Made by a program: the position numbers and the translations under genes
Part shown: positions 46,430 to 55,534 of the stretch, in pieces
Layout: the number at the start of each line of letters is the position of its first letter
Position numbering within the stretch: the stretch's first letter is position 1
Origin: Fodinicola feengrottensis
GTDB lineage: Bacteria > Actinomycetota > Actinomycetes > Mycobacteriales > HKI-0501
Direction: 5' to 3'
Length of the DNA stretch: 64,000 nucleotides
NCBI RefSeq assembly: GCF_010993775.1
Contig: NZ_WOTO01000025.1
Span: 53,765-117,764 of the forward strand
The notes under the pieces: generated by a model
The model's database searches: none
What the model saw: only the letters and a program-made list of their open reading frames with translations
What the model was told of the DNA's origin: nothing

Positions 46430-47653
46430 CAGCCGCGCCTGCGCACGGCCGGCCCCAGCAACAACTGGCCGGCGCCGCCGCCGCGCGCGCACACCGCCGC
46501 GCAGGTCAGCCAGAGCACCGGGACACCCAGGCTGAGCAGCCACGACCCGCCGATCGGCGCGACCAGCCAGGCGACCGAGTACGCGAGCCCGAACATGCCG
46601 CTGTAGCGGCCACGCAGGTGTGGCGGCGCGAGCGCGGTGATCACCGCGAGCGCGGTGCCGGCCGACAGGATCTCCCCCATCGTCCAGACCGCGACCGCCA
46701 GCGCGTACTGCCAGGCCGTGTGCGCGACCGTGTTCAGCCCAAACCCGAGTCCCAGCACCACCGCGCTCGCGGCCAGGCCGTAGTGTGGTCCCAGCGAGCA
46801 ACCCACGCACCGACCACCGGCTGGAGCGCGATGATCAGGACGCCGTTCAGCGCGATCACGATGCCGTACACACTGGCTGGCAGGCCGTTCAGCCGCATCG
46901 CCAGTGGGAAAGTCGTGAACGACTGCATATACACCAGCGCTTGCGCGAAAATCAGCCCAACAAAAGCCAGCGCCAACCAGTCTTTCGAGATCACCCGGAA
47001 AGCTCCGGCGACTCGTACGCCCGGTTCGGGCCGCTTTCGCGTCTCCGGCACGGCCCGCCACACCAGCACCCCGAAGAGCACCGAAGTGACCGCGTCGAGC
47101 CAAAAAAGCAGAGTGAACCCGGCCCGGGTAAGCAGCCCGCCGAGAATCATCGCGAGTGAGAATCCGAGGTTCACCGCCCAGAAACTCACGCCGTACGCGC
47201 GAGCCCGATCCTGCGGCGGCACCAGGTCGGCGATCATCGCCGTCGAAGCCGGCCGGTACATGTCTAGGGTCAGGCCGAAAAGGAAGGTCAGCACAGCACC
47301 ACCAGCAGCACCGGCGATCCAGTGGATCCAAGCAACAGCAACACCACCGCGTTGGCGACGGTCGAGAAGACCACCGTCGGCCGCCGTCCGACCCGGTCGG
47401 CCATCGTCCCGCCGACCAGCTGAGCGCACACCATTCCGAGGCCGCATCCCGAAATCACCAGTCCGGTCGCGGTGACCGACAGGCCACGGACGCCGGTGAG
47501 GTAGTACGCCAGGAACGGCTGGACGACGAAACCGACGCGGTTGACGAGAATGCCGCCCCACAGCACCCAGCAGGCCCGCGGCAGGCCGCCGACCGTGCTT
47601 CGTACGAAGGCGACGAACCGCGTTTCGGTCGCCGTACCAGCCGCCCTGGTCAT
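46429..47653 (-). CDS. 12-span MFS transporter (frameshifted)
   Basis: About 408 residues. GGTMADRVGRRPTVVF is the MFS loop 2-3 motif; SFWAVNLGFSLAMILGGLL and LRGRYSGMFGLAYSVAWLVAPIGGSWLL follow. Slips near 47.30 and 46.78 kb. The start overlaps the upstream unknown gene (TGATG) and the end overlaps the PLP-enzyme gene, forming a three-gene unit headed by the 18-codon ORF. Likely an exporter. Confidence 0.8.
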
Positions 47654-48892
47654 CACACCAGCTGCCGGTAATGCCCAAGGTCGAGCATCGGGTCCAGGTC
47701 GGCCGCGACGCTGAGGCATCGCTGCGCCGCGTCCGTGTCGCCGATTTCCCGGTAGCACTCAAAAGCCAGGAATGCGCCGGCCGCACCCGACCGACCCGGA
47801 CCCGCCCCTGCTGGCCGCCTCGAAATGCCGGGCGGCCTCGGCGGGCTGTTCCGCGCGAGCGAAAAGCAGACCAACGAAGAACCGGCTTTCGTAGAAGTAC
47901 GGCTCGATCTCATCCAACTCGGCGATCTGGGCGGCTACCCCGGCAGGGTCGTGCCCGACCTGGTTCTTGATCGTACTTTCCAGCAAAGTACGATGATTCT
48001 CCAGCCACAGGTGGTGAAGGATGGGATTGTCACCGGCCTCTTTTCGAAGCTCCGCATCGGCCTGATAGGACGCCCGCAGCGCATTCGCCGTCTCCGCCGC
48101 GTCCTTCTTGCGGAAATGGTAGAGGGCCACACAACGGTGGAACTTGCTCTCCGCCAACTGCGCCAGCCAACGCGGATGTTCTTTGAGATCATCGAGTCCC
48201 GCATAGCCGAAGTCGATCCACGGCTTCGCCGGCTCCCACGCCCGGTGAATGCGCAACTCCTGGGTGATCACTCGTACGGTGGCACCGGTACGCAGCACGG
48301 CCTCGGTCGCGTTTTTGGTGAAAAACTGGGAAAGCTCGTCGTTCCACGGGTCCTTCGGATACCGCTGGTGCAGGACGCCGGCACGGGCGTACCGCAGGTG
48401 CTGGACGATCGGATCGGTGTCATCCGGATCCGGATCGGGCGTCTCCAGCACCGGAAGGTGGGTGGTGAGCGCGCCCAGCAGAACGGTCATTTGCAGGCGC
48501 CGCAACGGATCCGGGCCGTACAACCAGTCGCGCCAGACGGCTCGCAGCTTCGAGATCGGCTCACCGGTCTCCGGTGCGTCGGGCGCCAGGTGGTTCGGCG
48601 CACGGCACTGGCCAAGGATGAAGGGCCGCAGGCCCGCCGACGTCAGCAATGAGGTCCACGGCCGCGCGAGAATGTCGTTCCGGTCCGCGGTCATCGTGTG
48701 GTTCCAGGTCATCCACGCCGTTTTCACGATGACATGGGTCGTGTCGTCGACTCCCATGGTGATCCACGGCAGCCATCTTTTGCGCAGATCCTGGACATCC
48801 AGGACCGCTGGCGCACCGAATGCCCCCCCGCCGGCTCGGCGCCGGTACGGAAGTTCCTGCCGATCGGCCTCCAGATGCTCGCTGGTAGGCAT
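47653..48892 (-). CDS. Uncharacterised helical (TPR-like C-terminus) protein
   Basis: About 413 residues; I do not recognise a named family. N-terminal half is mixed (DDTTHVIVKTAWMTWNH, LGQCRAPNHL), the C-terminal half helical with TPR-like spacing (FVGLLFARAEQPAEAARHFEAA, then after a slip near 47.80 kb AFLAFECYREIGDTDAAQRCLSVAADLDP). ATG follows GAGGAGAG. First long gene after the 18-codon ORF and coupled to the MFS exporter, so it may process, bind or sense a small peptide or metabolite; this is inference. Confidence 0.65.
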
Positions 48893-49061
48893 GTTTTCTC
48901 TCCTCGTCCGCGGAAAACGGTGCCGGCCACAGTGGAAGCCGCCGGCCGACGGCTCCCACCGCGAGCGGGTTACCTAGCTGCTGGCCCCCAACTCAAGGCG
49001 CAGCACCTGCCGGACCGGCGTACTTTCGGTCGACAGGAAGTAAAAAGGACCCGCCAGTGAC

Positions 49062-49118
49062 TCACGTCGGGTAGGCGATGCACAGCAGGTATTCGAGCTC
49101 ACGGGTCTCTTCCTTCAT
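49062..49118 (-). CDS. 18-residue small ORF, candidate precursor or leader peptide
   Basis: ATG with a near-ideal ribosome site (GAGGGGAGGTGGCAAGG) encodes MKEETRELEYLLCIAYPT. The acidic, leader-like N-terminus (KEETRELE) and hydrophobic C-terminus with one Cys and two Tyr look designed rather than random. It lies 170 bases upstream of the unknown gene/exporter/PLP-enzyme unit on the same strand. It could be a modified-peptide precursor, a signalling peptide or a regulatory leader. Confidence 0.5.
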   Translation of the reverse strand: MKEETRELEYLLCIAYPT

Positions 49119-49301
49119 CCTTGCCACCTCCCCTCGCGTCCACGATCGCCGGGCCGCGGGCGCGGGCTCGGCGATATTTCCAGCCGGGTGAGCGACGCGC
49201 GTAGCAGGACGAACGTAAGGCGCGTTTCGGCATCACTGCTGGGTAGCCGGCCGACGACGACTGCCCAGAGTGACCTTTGCCGGAACCCGGAAAGGCAACA
49301 C

Positions 49302-49877
49302 CTAGTACTTGACTGGTTGGTACGTCAGAAAGGCGAGGCTGTTACCTACGGTTCGAACGCTGGTCAACCGCAGCGGCTTCGAGTCGCTGGTTTCGCCGAA
49401 GAGCCGTTCGCCGGTGCCGAGCACGACCGGAAAGACCATCAGCCGCAGTTCGTCGACGAGGTCGTGCTCGAGCAGCGTACGTACGAGCGGGGTGCTGGCG
49501 TAGACGACGATCTCGCCGTCAACCTCTGTCTTCAGCTTTCGCACCTCGTCCACCACGTTGCCTCTAACGACCGTCGCGTTGCTCCACCGGGGATCTTGGA
49601 TGGTGGCGGACACGACGTACTTGGGCAGGCTGTTCAGCCGATCCGCCCATTCGCCGCGGCGGGACAGCCACCGCGCGGCGAACCACGCGTCGCTTCGCCG
49701 TCCCAGGAGCAGGGCCGCCGCGCCGACGGCCTCGTCGAGTTCGACCTCGGCCCAGGCGTCACGGTCCCGCTCCGGCATCTGCCCGAACCAGCCGCCGCGG
49801 GCGAAGCCCTGGTCACCGGTCGGGTCCTCGACGACTCCGTCGAGGGACACGTTCTCGCTGACAACGATCTTTCCCAT
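49302..49877 (-). CDS. RibD/dihydrofolate-reductase-like reductase
   Basis: 191 residues, intact. MGKIVVSENVSLDGVVEDP, ALLLGRRSDAWFAARW, KYVVSATI...NATVVRGNVVDEVRKLK and GEIVVYASTPLVRTLLEHDLVDELRLMVFPVVLG are typical of the DHFR-like RibD C-terminal family of NADPH reductases, substrate unknown. ATG follows AAGGAGATCC. Divergent from the SigG-like sigma gene; such pairs are common in actinomycetes. Confidence 0.85.
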   Translation of the reverse strand: MGKIVVSENVSLDGVVEDPTGDQGFARGGWFGQMPERDRDAWAEVELDEAVGAAALLLGRRSDAWFAARWLSRRGEWADRLNSLPKYVVSATIQDPRWSNATVVRGNVVDEVRKLKTEVDGEIVVYASTPLVRTLLEHDLVDELRLMVFPVVLGTGERLFGETSDSKPLRLTSVRTVGNSLAFLTYQPVKY

Positions 49878-49917
49878 CGTGGATCTCCTTGGGTCGGCTA
49901 CTGGTGATAGAGACACC

Positions 49918-49948
49918 GCGAAAGGCGGGAAAGGGCCGCCCCTTTCGC
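49918..49948. promoter_or_regulatory. Inverted repeat in divergent promoter region
   Basis: GCGAAAGG and CCTTTCGC, 15 bases apart, lie midway between the divergent reductase and sigma-factor genes. Possible operator or hairpin; weak evidence. Confidence 0.3.
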
Positions 49949-49999
49949 GTTCCCGCTGGTGTCCGTACAAGATGAGAGCCGACGGAAGGTGAACCGAAA

Positions 50000-50970
50000 G
50001 TGCCAGCTGGCGATGTGACGGCCCAGGCCCGCGAAAGTGCGGCGTTCCGGGAACTGACCGAGCCGTACCACCGGGAATTGCAGGTGCATTGCTACCGGAT
50101 GCTCGGATCGTTCCAGGACGCCGAGGACGCCCTACAGGAAACACTGCTGGCCGCCTGGCAGGGCTTCGCCGGGTTCCAGGGGCGCGCCTCGTTGCGTACG
50201 TGGCTCTACCGGATCGCCACCAACCGGTGCCTGAACGCGCGCCGGACGGCCAGCCGGCGCCCCGCGAAGGCGTGGGACATACCGCAAGTGACCCGCCCGA
50301 GCCGACCCGGCTGGGCGAGGTCGTCTGGCTGGAGCCCTTTCCGGACGCTCTGCTGGAAGATGCGCCGCTTGGTCCTGAAGCGCGCTACGAGCTGACCGAG
50401 GCTGTCTCACTGGCGTTCGTGACCGCCCTGCAGCTCCTGCCGCCTCGCCAGCTCGCCGTGCTCATCCTGCGCGATGTCCTCGGATTCCCTGCCGTCGAGG
50501 TGGCCGGCATGCTCGACGCCAGCGTGGAGTCGGTCAAAAGCGCCCTGAAACGGGCCCGCGCCAGCTTGCGGCACCAACGGCCACCGGCCGCCGCCGACCT
50601 GGCCGCGGCGGACGCGATCGTGGCGAAGTTCGTACGCGCATGGGAGGCGGCCGACGTCGAGGCGCTGGTCAGCTTGCTGACCGACGACGTGACCATGTCG
50701 ATGCCGCCCATTCCGTTCGAATACCAGGGCCGGGACGCGGTCGCCCGGTTCAGCGCGAGCATCTTCCAGGCCGGGCGCAGGTTCCACCTCGTGCCAACCC
50801 GCGCCAACGGCCAACCTGCCTTCGGCGCGTACTTGCGCGCCCCCGATGGCACCATGCACGGAACGGGCCTTTACGTGGTCACCCTCGCCGGCGACCGGAT
50901 CAGCGCCCTCACCCGATTCGAGAACAGCGCGCTCCGGTGGTTTGGGCTGCCGCGATCGCTTCCCAGCTAG
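50000..50970 (+). CDS. SigG-like ECF sigma factor with C-terminal SnoaL-like domain (one frameshift)
   Basis: About 323 residues. Region 2: LQVHCYRMLGSFQDAEDALQETLLAAWQ and RTWLYRIATNRCLNARR. Region 4: LPPRQLAVLILRDVLGFPAVEVAGMLDASVESVKSALKRAR. The C-terminal ~120 residues form an NTF2/SnoaL fold (WEAADVEALVSLLTDDVTMSMPPIPFEYQGRDAV) that modulates these sigma factors without a separate anti-sigma. GTG 50000; the slip is near 50.28 kb. Confidence 0.85.
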
Positions 50971-51315
50971 GAAGCCTCACGACTGGCGACTTCGCCGATG
51001 CGGCCGGATCGCGGCGGCTCTAGCTTTATGCGTGCCAGCGACGATCGCGCTAAGGAGGTCCGCTCCGATGACGCCGCCAGCCTTCGCCGGCGCGTGACAT
51101 CGCGGTGGCATCCCTTTGACAACCGGGTCTGGAAACATCCGTCGTCCAGGAACCACCGAGAAAGACTTTTTTGCTGCCCTAAAAGGGGATTTCCGCGACG
51201 ACGACGGATATCGCCGCCCCGATCGGAACCACGCCCACCGGGCTCGGCGCACCAACCACCACGAAAGGCACGCTGAATGGGTCGCCTTTCTCAGCGTAGA
51301 CAAGGCAGGGCTTCG
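50971..51315. other. Gap upstream of region-4 sigma gene; possible coupled small ORF
   Basis: No recognised gene. A frame open from about 51119 to 51319 (containing EKDFFAALKGDFRDDDGY) ends in a TGA that overlaps the next ATG (ATGA), which hints that it is translated, perhaps as the missing N-terminal part of the sigma-like protein. It does not resemble sigma region 2. Confidence 0.35.
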
Positions 51316-51729
51316 ATGAGCCCGCCCGGTGATTGGCTGGCCACCACCGGCTGGCGTGCGGAGGAGCCGCGCAAGGGGTTTGCCCGCTGGACCGCGCGCT
51401 GGTTCGGGCGTACGACAGCGGTGCCCAGCTCGCGTTTTCAGGACCACAGCGAGCCGTTTCCCGGTCATTGGCGACGTTTCCCGGACCCGTGGTCACCGGC
51501 CGAGCCGACGGATCCACGGGTTCGCGACGCGCTCGCCGCGGCTCTCGACCAGCTGCCGGCGACCTGGCGCACGATAATCGTCGCCCACGACGGACTCGGT
51601 CTCGACGCTACCGCCATCAGCCGGCGATCCGGCCTGTCCCCGCGGCAACAGCGAGCAATCCTGAACAAAGCGCGTGCAGTCGTACGAGATCACCTCGCGC
51701 GGGCGCTCATCGGGCCCGGCGACCAATGA
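51316..51729 (+). CDS. Sigma-factor-like protein with region 4 only
   Basis: 137 residues. The C-terminal half is a sigma-70 region 4 (ALAAALDQLPATWRTIIVAHDGLGLDATAISRRSGLSPRQQRAILNKARAVVRDHL); the N-terminal half (RFQDHSEPFPGHWRRFPDPW) resembles the linker of ECF factors, but region 2 is not visible. Its stop overlaps the ATG of the MFS-ZAS gene. Either a truncated sigma factor or a DNA-binding regulator that the ZAS domain sequesters. Confidence 0.7.
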   Translation: MSPPGDWLATTGWRAEEPRKGFARWTARWFGRTTAVPSSRFQDHSEPFPGHWRRFPDPWSPAEPTDPRVRDALAAALDQLPATWRTIIVAHDGLGLDATAISRRSGLSPRQQRAILNKARAVVRDHLARALIGPGDQ

Positions 51730-53107
51730 CCATCGCGCCGCGTACGCTCGCACGCCGGCTGGTCCCACTGCAGGTCGCGGTGGGCCTGCAGGGCCTCGCC
51801 CTGTGGGTGCCGGTCGAGAAGCTCTTCATGACCCAGATTGGCTTCACGCCAAGCACAGTCGCGCTCATGGCGGCCGCATACGCGGTCGTCGTCCCCGTGC
51901 TCGAAGTGCCTTCGGGTATCCTGGCCGACCGCTGGAGCCGGAACCAGATCATGGTCTGCGCCACCGTCGCGCTGATCGCCAGCACCCTGCTGGGCGGCCT
52001 GAGCACCAACGTGCCGACGTATATCGCGGCGGCGATGATTCTCGGCATTTACTTCGCCCTCAGCTCGGGCACCCTGGACAGCGTCGTTTATGACGTGCTC
52101 ATCGAGGAAACCGGCGACAGCGATCTGTACGCGACCTGGATCGGCCGGGTCCAGATGGTGCAAAGCGGCGCTTTCGTGGTGACCTCGCTCGCCGGCGGCC
52201 TGCTCGCCGGGCTGACCTCCGCCAGAGTCACGTATTTTGTTTCTCTCCCGTGCATCGCGCTCTCGATTGTCGCGTTCCTGCGGTTCGACGAGCCACACAG
52301 CTGCATCGCGCCGCGGAGCCGCTCGCGCTGCGCAGCCATATCGCGCTGACCTACCGGACCATGATCCGAGAGCCGGGCATCGGGCAGGTCGTGCTGCTGG
52401 CCGCCCTGGTCGGGCTACTTTCCCAGTCGGTGTTCGAATTCGGACCGCTATGGCTGGTGGCGCTGGCCGCGCCGGCCGTCCTGTTCGGCCCGTACTGGGC
52501 GGCCTTGGTCTCCACCCTGGGCGTGGGCGGCCTTCTCACCAGCAAGCTGAACCTCGGCCATCCCTTGTCGGTCGGCGTGCTCGCGGTTGCCGCACCGGCC
52601 GCCGCGATCGCACTCACCCTGACGCGGTCACTGGTCGCGGTGATCGCCACTCAGGCGGTGCTCGCCTTGCTGCTCGCCATCATCAGCATCCGCGCCGGAA
52701 AGTTGTTGCATGACGGGGTGCCCTCGGCGGTACGAGCCGGCGTCTCGTCCGGGGTTGGCACCCTGTCGTGGCTGTTGTTCCTGCCGTTCTCGCTGGTATT
52801 CGGCTGGTACGCGCGCACCCACGGTGTGCCGTCGGCCGGCTGGTTCCTGACCGGCGCCGCGGTGCTGATCGGACTGCTGCTGATTACGTCCGTACGGCGG
52901 CCATCCGTCGCCGAACAACCGGCGGATTGCGCCTGCGAGCAGTTCGTCGAGCTGGTCACCGACTTCCTCGACAGCGTGCTGCCACCCGATCTCAAGGAGA
53001 GCTTCCAGACCCACCTCGCCGACTGTGTCGGCTGCCAGGACTACCTCGGCCAGATTCGCGACACCATCCGCGCCCTCAAACAAGCCGATCTCCATCTCGC
53101 TCCCTGA
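51726..53107 (+). CDS. MFS transporter fused to a C-terminal ZAS anti-sigma zinc finger (one frameshift)
   Basis: About 460 residues. Twelve-span-like MFS body: EVPSGILADRWSRNQIMVC is the loop 2-3 motif, hydrophobic spans to about 52.9 kb. The last ~60 residues, in the same frame as the final spans, read CACEQFVELVTDFLD...HLADCVGCQDYL, the HX3CX2C zinc motif of ZAS anti-sigma factors. A slip near 52.30 kb lies mid-transporter, far from the junction. ATG overlaps the region-4 sigma stop. It may couple transport to release of the sigma-like partner. Confidence 0.8.
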
Positions 53108-53122
53108 CGAAAGGCTTTCCTT

Positions 53123-53839
53123 ATGTTGCTCGAAAACAAGACCGCGATCGTCTACGGCGCGGCCGGGCCCGTGGGTACCGCGGTGGCTTGCGCTTACGCC
53201 CGCGAAGGCGCCGAGGTCCACCTCGTCGGTCGCACCGGGGCGACCCTGGTGACGCTGGCACAGCAGATTCGCGAGGAGGGCGGCACGGCGTCGTACGTCG
53301 CCCCTCTCGACGTCCTCGACCGGGCCGCCGTCGAAGAACACGCGGCGGCCGTCGCCGACAGCGGCGGCATCGATATCTGCTTCAACGCCACCCCCAATGA
53401 CGACGTTCAAGGCATCCCGCTGCTCGACCTCGCCTACCAGGATTTTCTGCGCCCTGTCAGCAAAGCCATCACCGCGCATTTCACCATCGGCACCGCGGTC
53501 GGCCGGCACATGACAAGACGCGGCAGCGGCGTCATCCTCGTGATGGCCGGCGGCCGTGAGGCCATCGCCAACCTCGGCGGTTCGCACGTCGCCTGGGCCG
53601 CACTGGCCGGGCTCTGCCGACAACTCGCCGCCGAGTTCGGACCCGCTGGCGTACGAGTCACCTGGCTGCTCTCACCCGGCTCCGACCAGTCGGGCGAACC
53701 GGACACCGCCGGGCTGCTGCCCCGCCATCAGCCCACTTACGCCGAAGTCGGCACCGTTGCCGCCTTCGTCGCGTCCGACTGGGCCCGCACCATCACCGCC
53801 AGCGAAATCAACCTCACCGGCGGAGCCGTTATCGACTGA
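53123..53839 (+). CDS. SDR-fold protein lacking the YxxxK catalytic pair
   Basis: 238 residues, intact. Rossmann start AIVYGAAGPVGTAVACAYA, FNATPND and the C-terminal EINLTGGAVID mark a short-chain dehydrogenase. Where YxxxK is expected the sequence reads HVAWAALAGL, so classical catalysis is doubtful; it may be a non-canonical SDR or binding protein. It begins 15 bases after the MFS-ZAS stop and is probably in the same operon. Confidence 0.8.
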   Translation: MLLENKTAIVYGAAGPVGTAVACAYAREGAEVHLVGRTGATLVTLAQQIREEGGTASYVAPLDVLDRAAVEEHAAAVADSGGIDICFNATPNDDVQGIPLLDLAYQDFLRPVSKAITAHFTIGTAVGRHMTRRGSGVILVMAGGREAIANLGGSHVAWAALAGLCRQLAAEFGPAGVRVTWLLSPGSDQSGEPDTAGLLPRHQPTYAEVGTVAAFVASDWARTITASEINLTGGAVID

Positions 53840-53846
53840 CCACTGT

Positions 53847-54392
53847 CTACTCGCGGCCGCCGAACTGCCAGTTGTGGACCTCGATGGCGGCATACCGGTC
53901 CTCGGACAGGACGGCGCGGGCGGTGTCCGGGTCCGGCGCCCGGAGCAACACCACGGTCCCGAGCCAGCCGGTGCCATCGTCGGACAGGAGCGGACCGTAC
54001 GCGATCAGCTCGTCATTGTCCGGTGGCTCCAGATCGGCACCTTCGCCAGTCCCGAGACCAATAACCAGGTAGCGGTTGCCGCCCTCGCGGCCGCCAGCGA
54101 AGTCCCACATCGTCCGGCCAAGCTTGTTCCGCCACCGCCGGATGAGCACGTCCCGGTAGGCGCCGGCCTGATAATTGGGCTCGTCAAAGGCAAACGCGCG
54201 GGCGGTGGCCACATCCGGCAAATCCACAATGTGGATACTGCCGGTGGGTGTGTCCAGATCCTCGCCGAGAGTCGGCCCGCGAGCGATCATCCCCTTCGCG
54301 TAACCGTCCATGTAAGACCAGTGCGCTTCGATCAACTCTTCACGCAACGGCATCGAGCCCGGCCGATCGCGGTGATAAAAGACAAATTCCAT
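53847..54392 (-). CDS. Tandem YciI-like domain protein
   Basis: 181 residues, intact. Two copies of the YciI-type alpha/beta fold: residues ~1-90 (EAHWSYMDGYAKGMIARGPTL...GSIHIVDLPDVATARAFAFDEPNYQAGAY) and ~105-181 (AYGPLLSDDGTGWLGTVVLLRAPDPDTARAVL). Function unknown; YciI-like proteins are putative hydrolases/dehydratases. Convergent with the SDR gene with an 8-base gap. Confidence 0.75.
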   Translation of the reverse strand: MEFVFYHRDRPGSMPLREELIEAHWSYMDGYAKGMIARGPTLGEDLDTPTGSIHIVDLPDVATARAFAFDEPNYQAGAYRDVLIRRWRNKLGRTMWDFAGGREGGNRYLVIGLGTGEGADLEPPDNDELIAYGPLLSDDGTGWLGTVVLLRAPDPDTARAVLSEDRYAAIEVHNWQFGGRE

Positions 54393-54407
54393 AGCCCTAT
54401 TATCCCC

Positions 54408-54978
54408 TCAGGAAGGCCAGCTCCGGAGGGCGGCATCGAGTACGTTCAGAATTCTGTCCCAGGAAACGTCCGCGCCGCGCGGATGGTGGTGGAATCCGCC
54501 GGATTTCTCCAGACTCACATAACCGTGGAATGCACTGCCCAGCAGCCGTACGGCGTCGGTTTCAGCGGGTTCGCCGAGGCGGTAGTCGCGCAGGACCGCC
54601 CGAGCGAAAGCCGAATGCCGACGAGCGGCGGGGCCGGCGGCCGTCTCCGGATCCAGCTCGATCTGCATCGCCGCGTACCTGCCAGGACAGGCCTTGGCAT
54701 AGTCGCGGTACGCGTTCGCGAACGCGACCAACGCGTCCTTGCCGGCGCGGCCGGCGAGGGTGGCGGCGATCTTGTCGGCGAGCTCGTCGAGGGCGAGCGA
54801 GCGCCGCCAGCCGCTGCCGCAACTCCTGGAAGTTCCTGATGTGGGAGTAGAGGCTCGCGTCCTTAACGCCGAAGCCGCGGGCCAGCGCGGACACCGTCAC
54901 GTTCTCGAAGCCGACCTCGTCGGCCAGCTCCGCGGCAGCCTGGGTGAGCCGCTCCGCGGTCAGGCCAGCTCGTGCCAT
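54408..54978 (-). CDS. TetR-family regulator (one frameshift)
   Basis: About 190 residues. HTH VTVSALARGFGVKDASLYSHIRNFQELRQRL is TetR-like; a slip near 54.79 kb leads to a C-terminal domain of the TetR_C_33/WHG type (LLGSAFHGYVSLEKSGGF). Divergent from the FBP-domain gene with a palindrome between them, so it likely controls both. Confidence 0.8.
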
Positions 54979-55008
54979 GCGTCACCTTCCTAGAGGGCCT
55001 AATCATTT

Positions 55009-55025
55009 GCCTAGGGATCCTAGGC
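55009..55025. promoter_or_regulatory. Palindromic operator candidate for the TetR protein
   Basis: GCCTAGG-GAT-CCTAGGC lies in the 64-base divergent gap between the TetR and FBP-domain genes, the expected place for an autoregulatory TetR site. Confidence 0.5.
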
Positions 55026-55042
55026 GAGTTAGTTTAGCTGAC

Positions 55043-55534
55043 ATGAGATCAGTGACCGAGAAGGAGATCCGCACCTCCTTCGTCAACTGCACCAAGGGCG
55101 AGGCGACTCGGCTCGCGGTGCCCCGCGATTTGGCCGAGCGGCCCTGGGACGACCTGGACTTTCTCGGCTGGCGAGATCCCGCCTCGACCGAGCGTGCCTA
55201 CTTGGTGACCGAGTCCGGCGATGGCCTGGTCGGGGTGGCGTTGCGGGCCGCACGACCTACTGGCCAACGGCGGCAAAGCATGTGCTCCCTCTGCCTGACC
55301 TCGCATTCCGGCGGCGGGGTTTCGCTGATGACCGCCCGCAAAGCCGGCCGGAACGGGCAGCAGGGCAACTCCGTCGGGTCGTACGTGTGCAGCGACCTGG
55401 CCTGTTCGCTTTACCTGCGCGGCAAGAAGCCGGTCGGTCCCGGTGGCCGGCTGAACGAGTCGCTGTCGCTGGCCGAAAAGGTCGAGCGGACGATGTCGAA
55501 CCTGACCGGATTCCTGGACCGGGTGACCGCATGA
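55043..55534 (+). CDS. FBP-domain (EF-G-binding zinc-finger) protein
   Basis: 163 residues, intact. It has the treble-clef zinc site MCSLCLTSHSGG...YVCSDLACSLYLRGKK and a helical N-terminus (MRSVTEKEIRTSFVNCTKGEA), as in the FBP family related to the EF-G-binding C-terminal domain of FusB-like proteins. It may bind EF-G. Its stop overlaps the next ATG (ATGA). Confidence 0.8.
   Translation: MRSVTEKEIRTSFVNCTKGEATRLAVPRDLAERPWDDLDFLGWRDPASTERAYLVTESGDGLVGVALRAARPTGQRRQSMCSLCLTSHSGGGVSLMTARKAGRNGQQGNSVGSYVCSDLACSLYLRGKKPVGPGGRLNESLSLAEKVERTMSNLTGFLDRVTA

Noticed and set aside
44633..46606. A 657-codon plus-strand frame
   Set aside because: Low-complexity Arg/Ala-rich translation overlapping pepN and the PLP-enzyme gene in the wrong frame; typical shadow of GC-rich DNA.
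53847..54392. The tandem YciI protein as a cluster-specific enzyme
   Set aside because: It is convergent with, not part of, the sigma/transporter unit and such genes are common near TetR and ECF genes.
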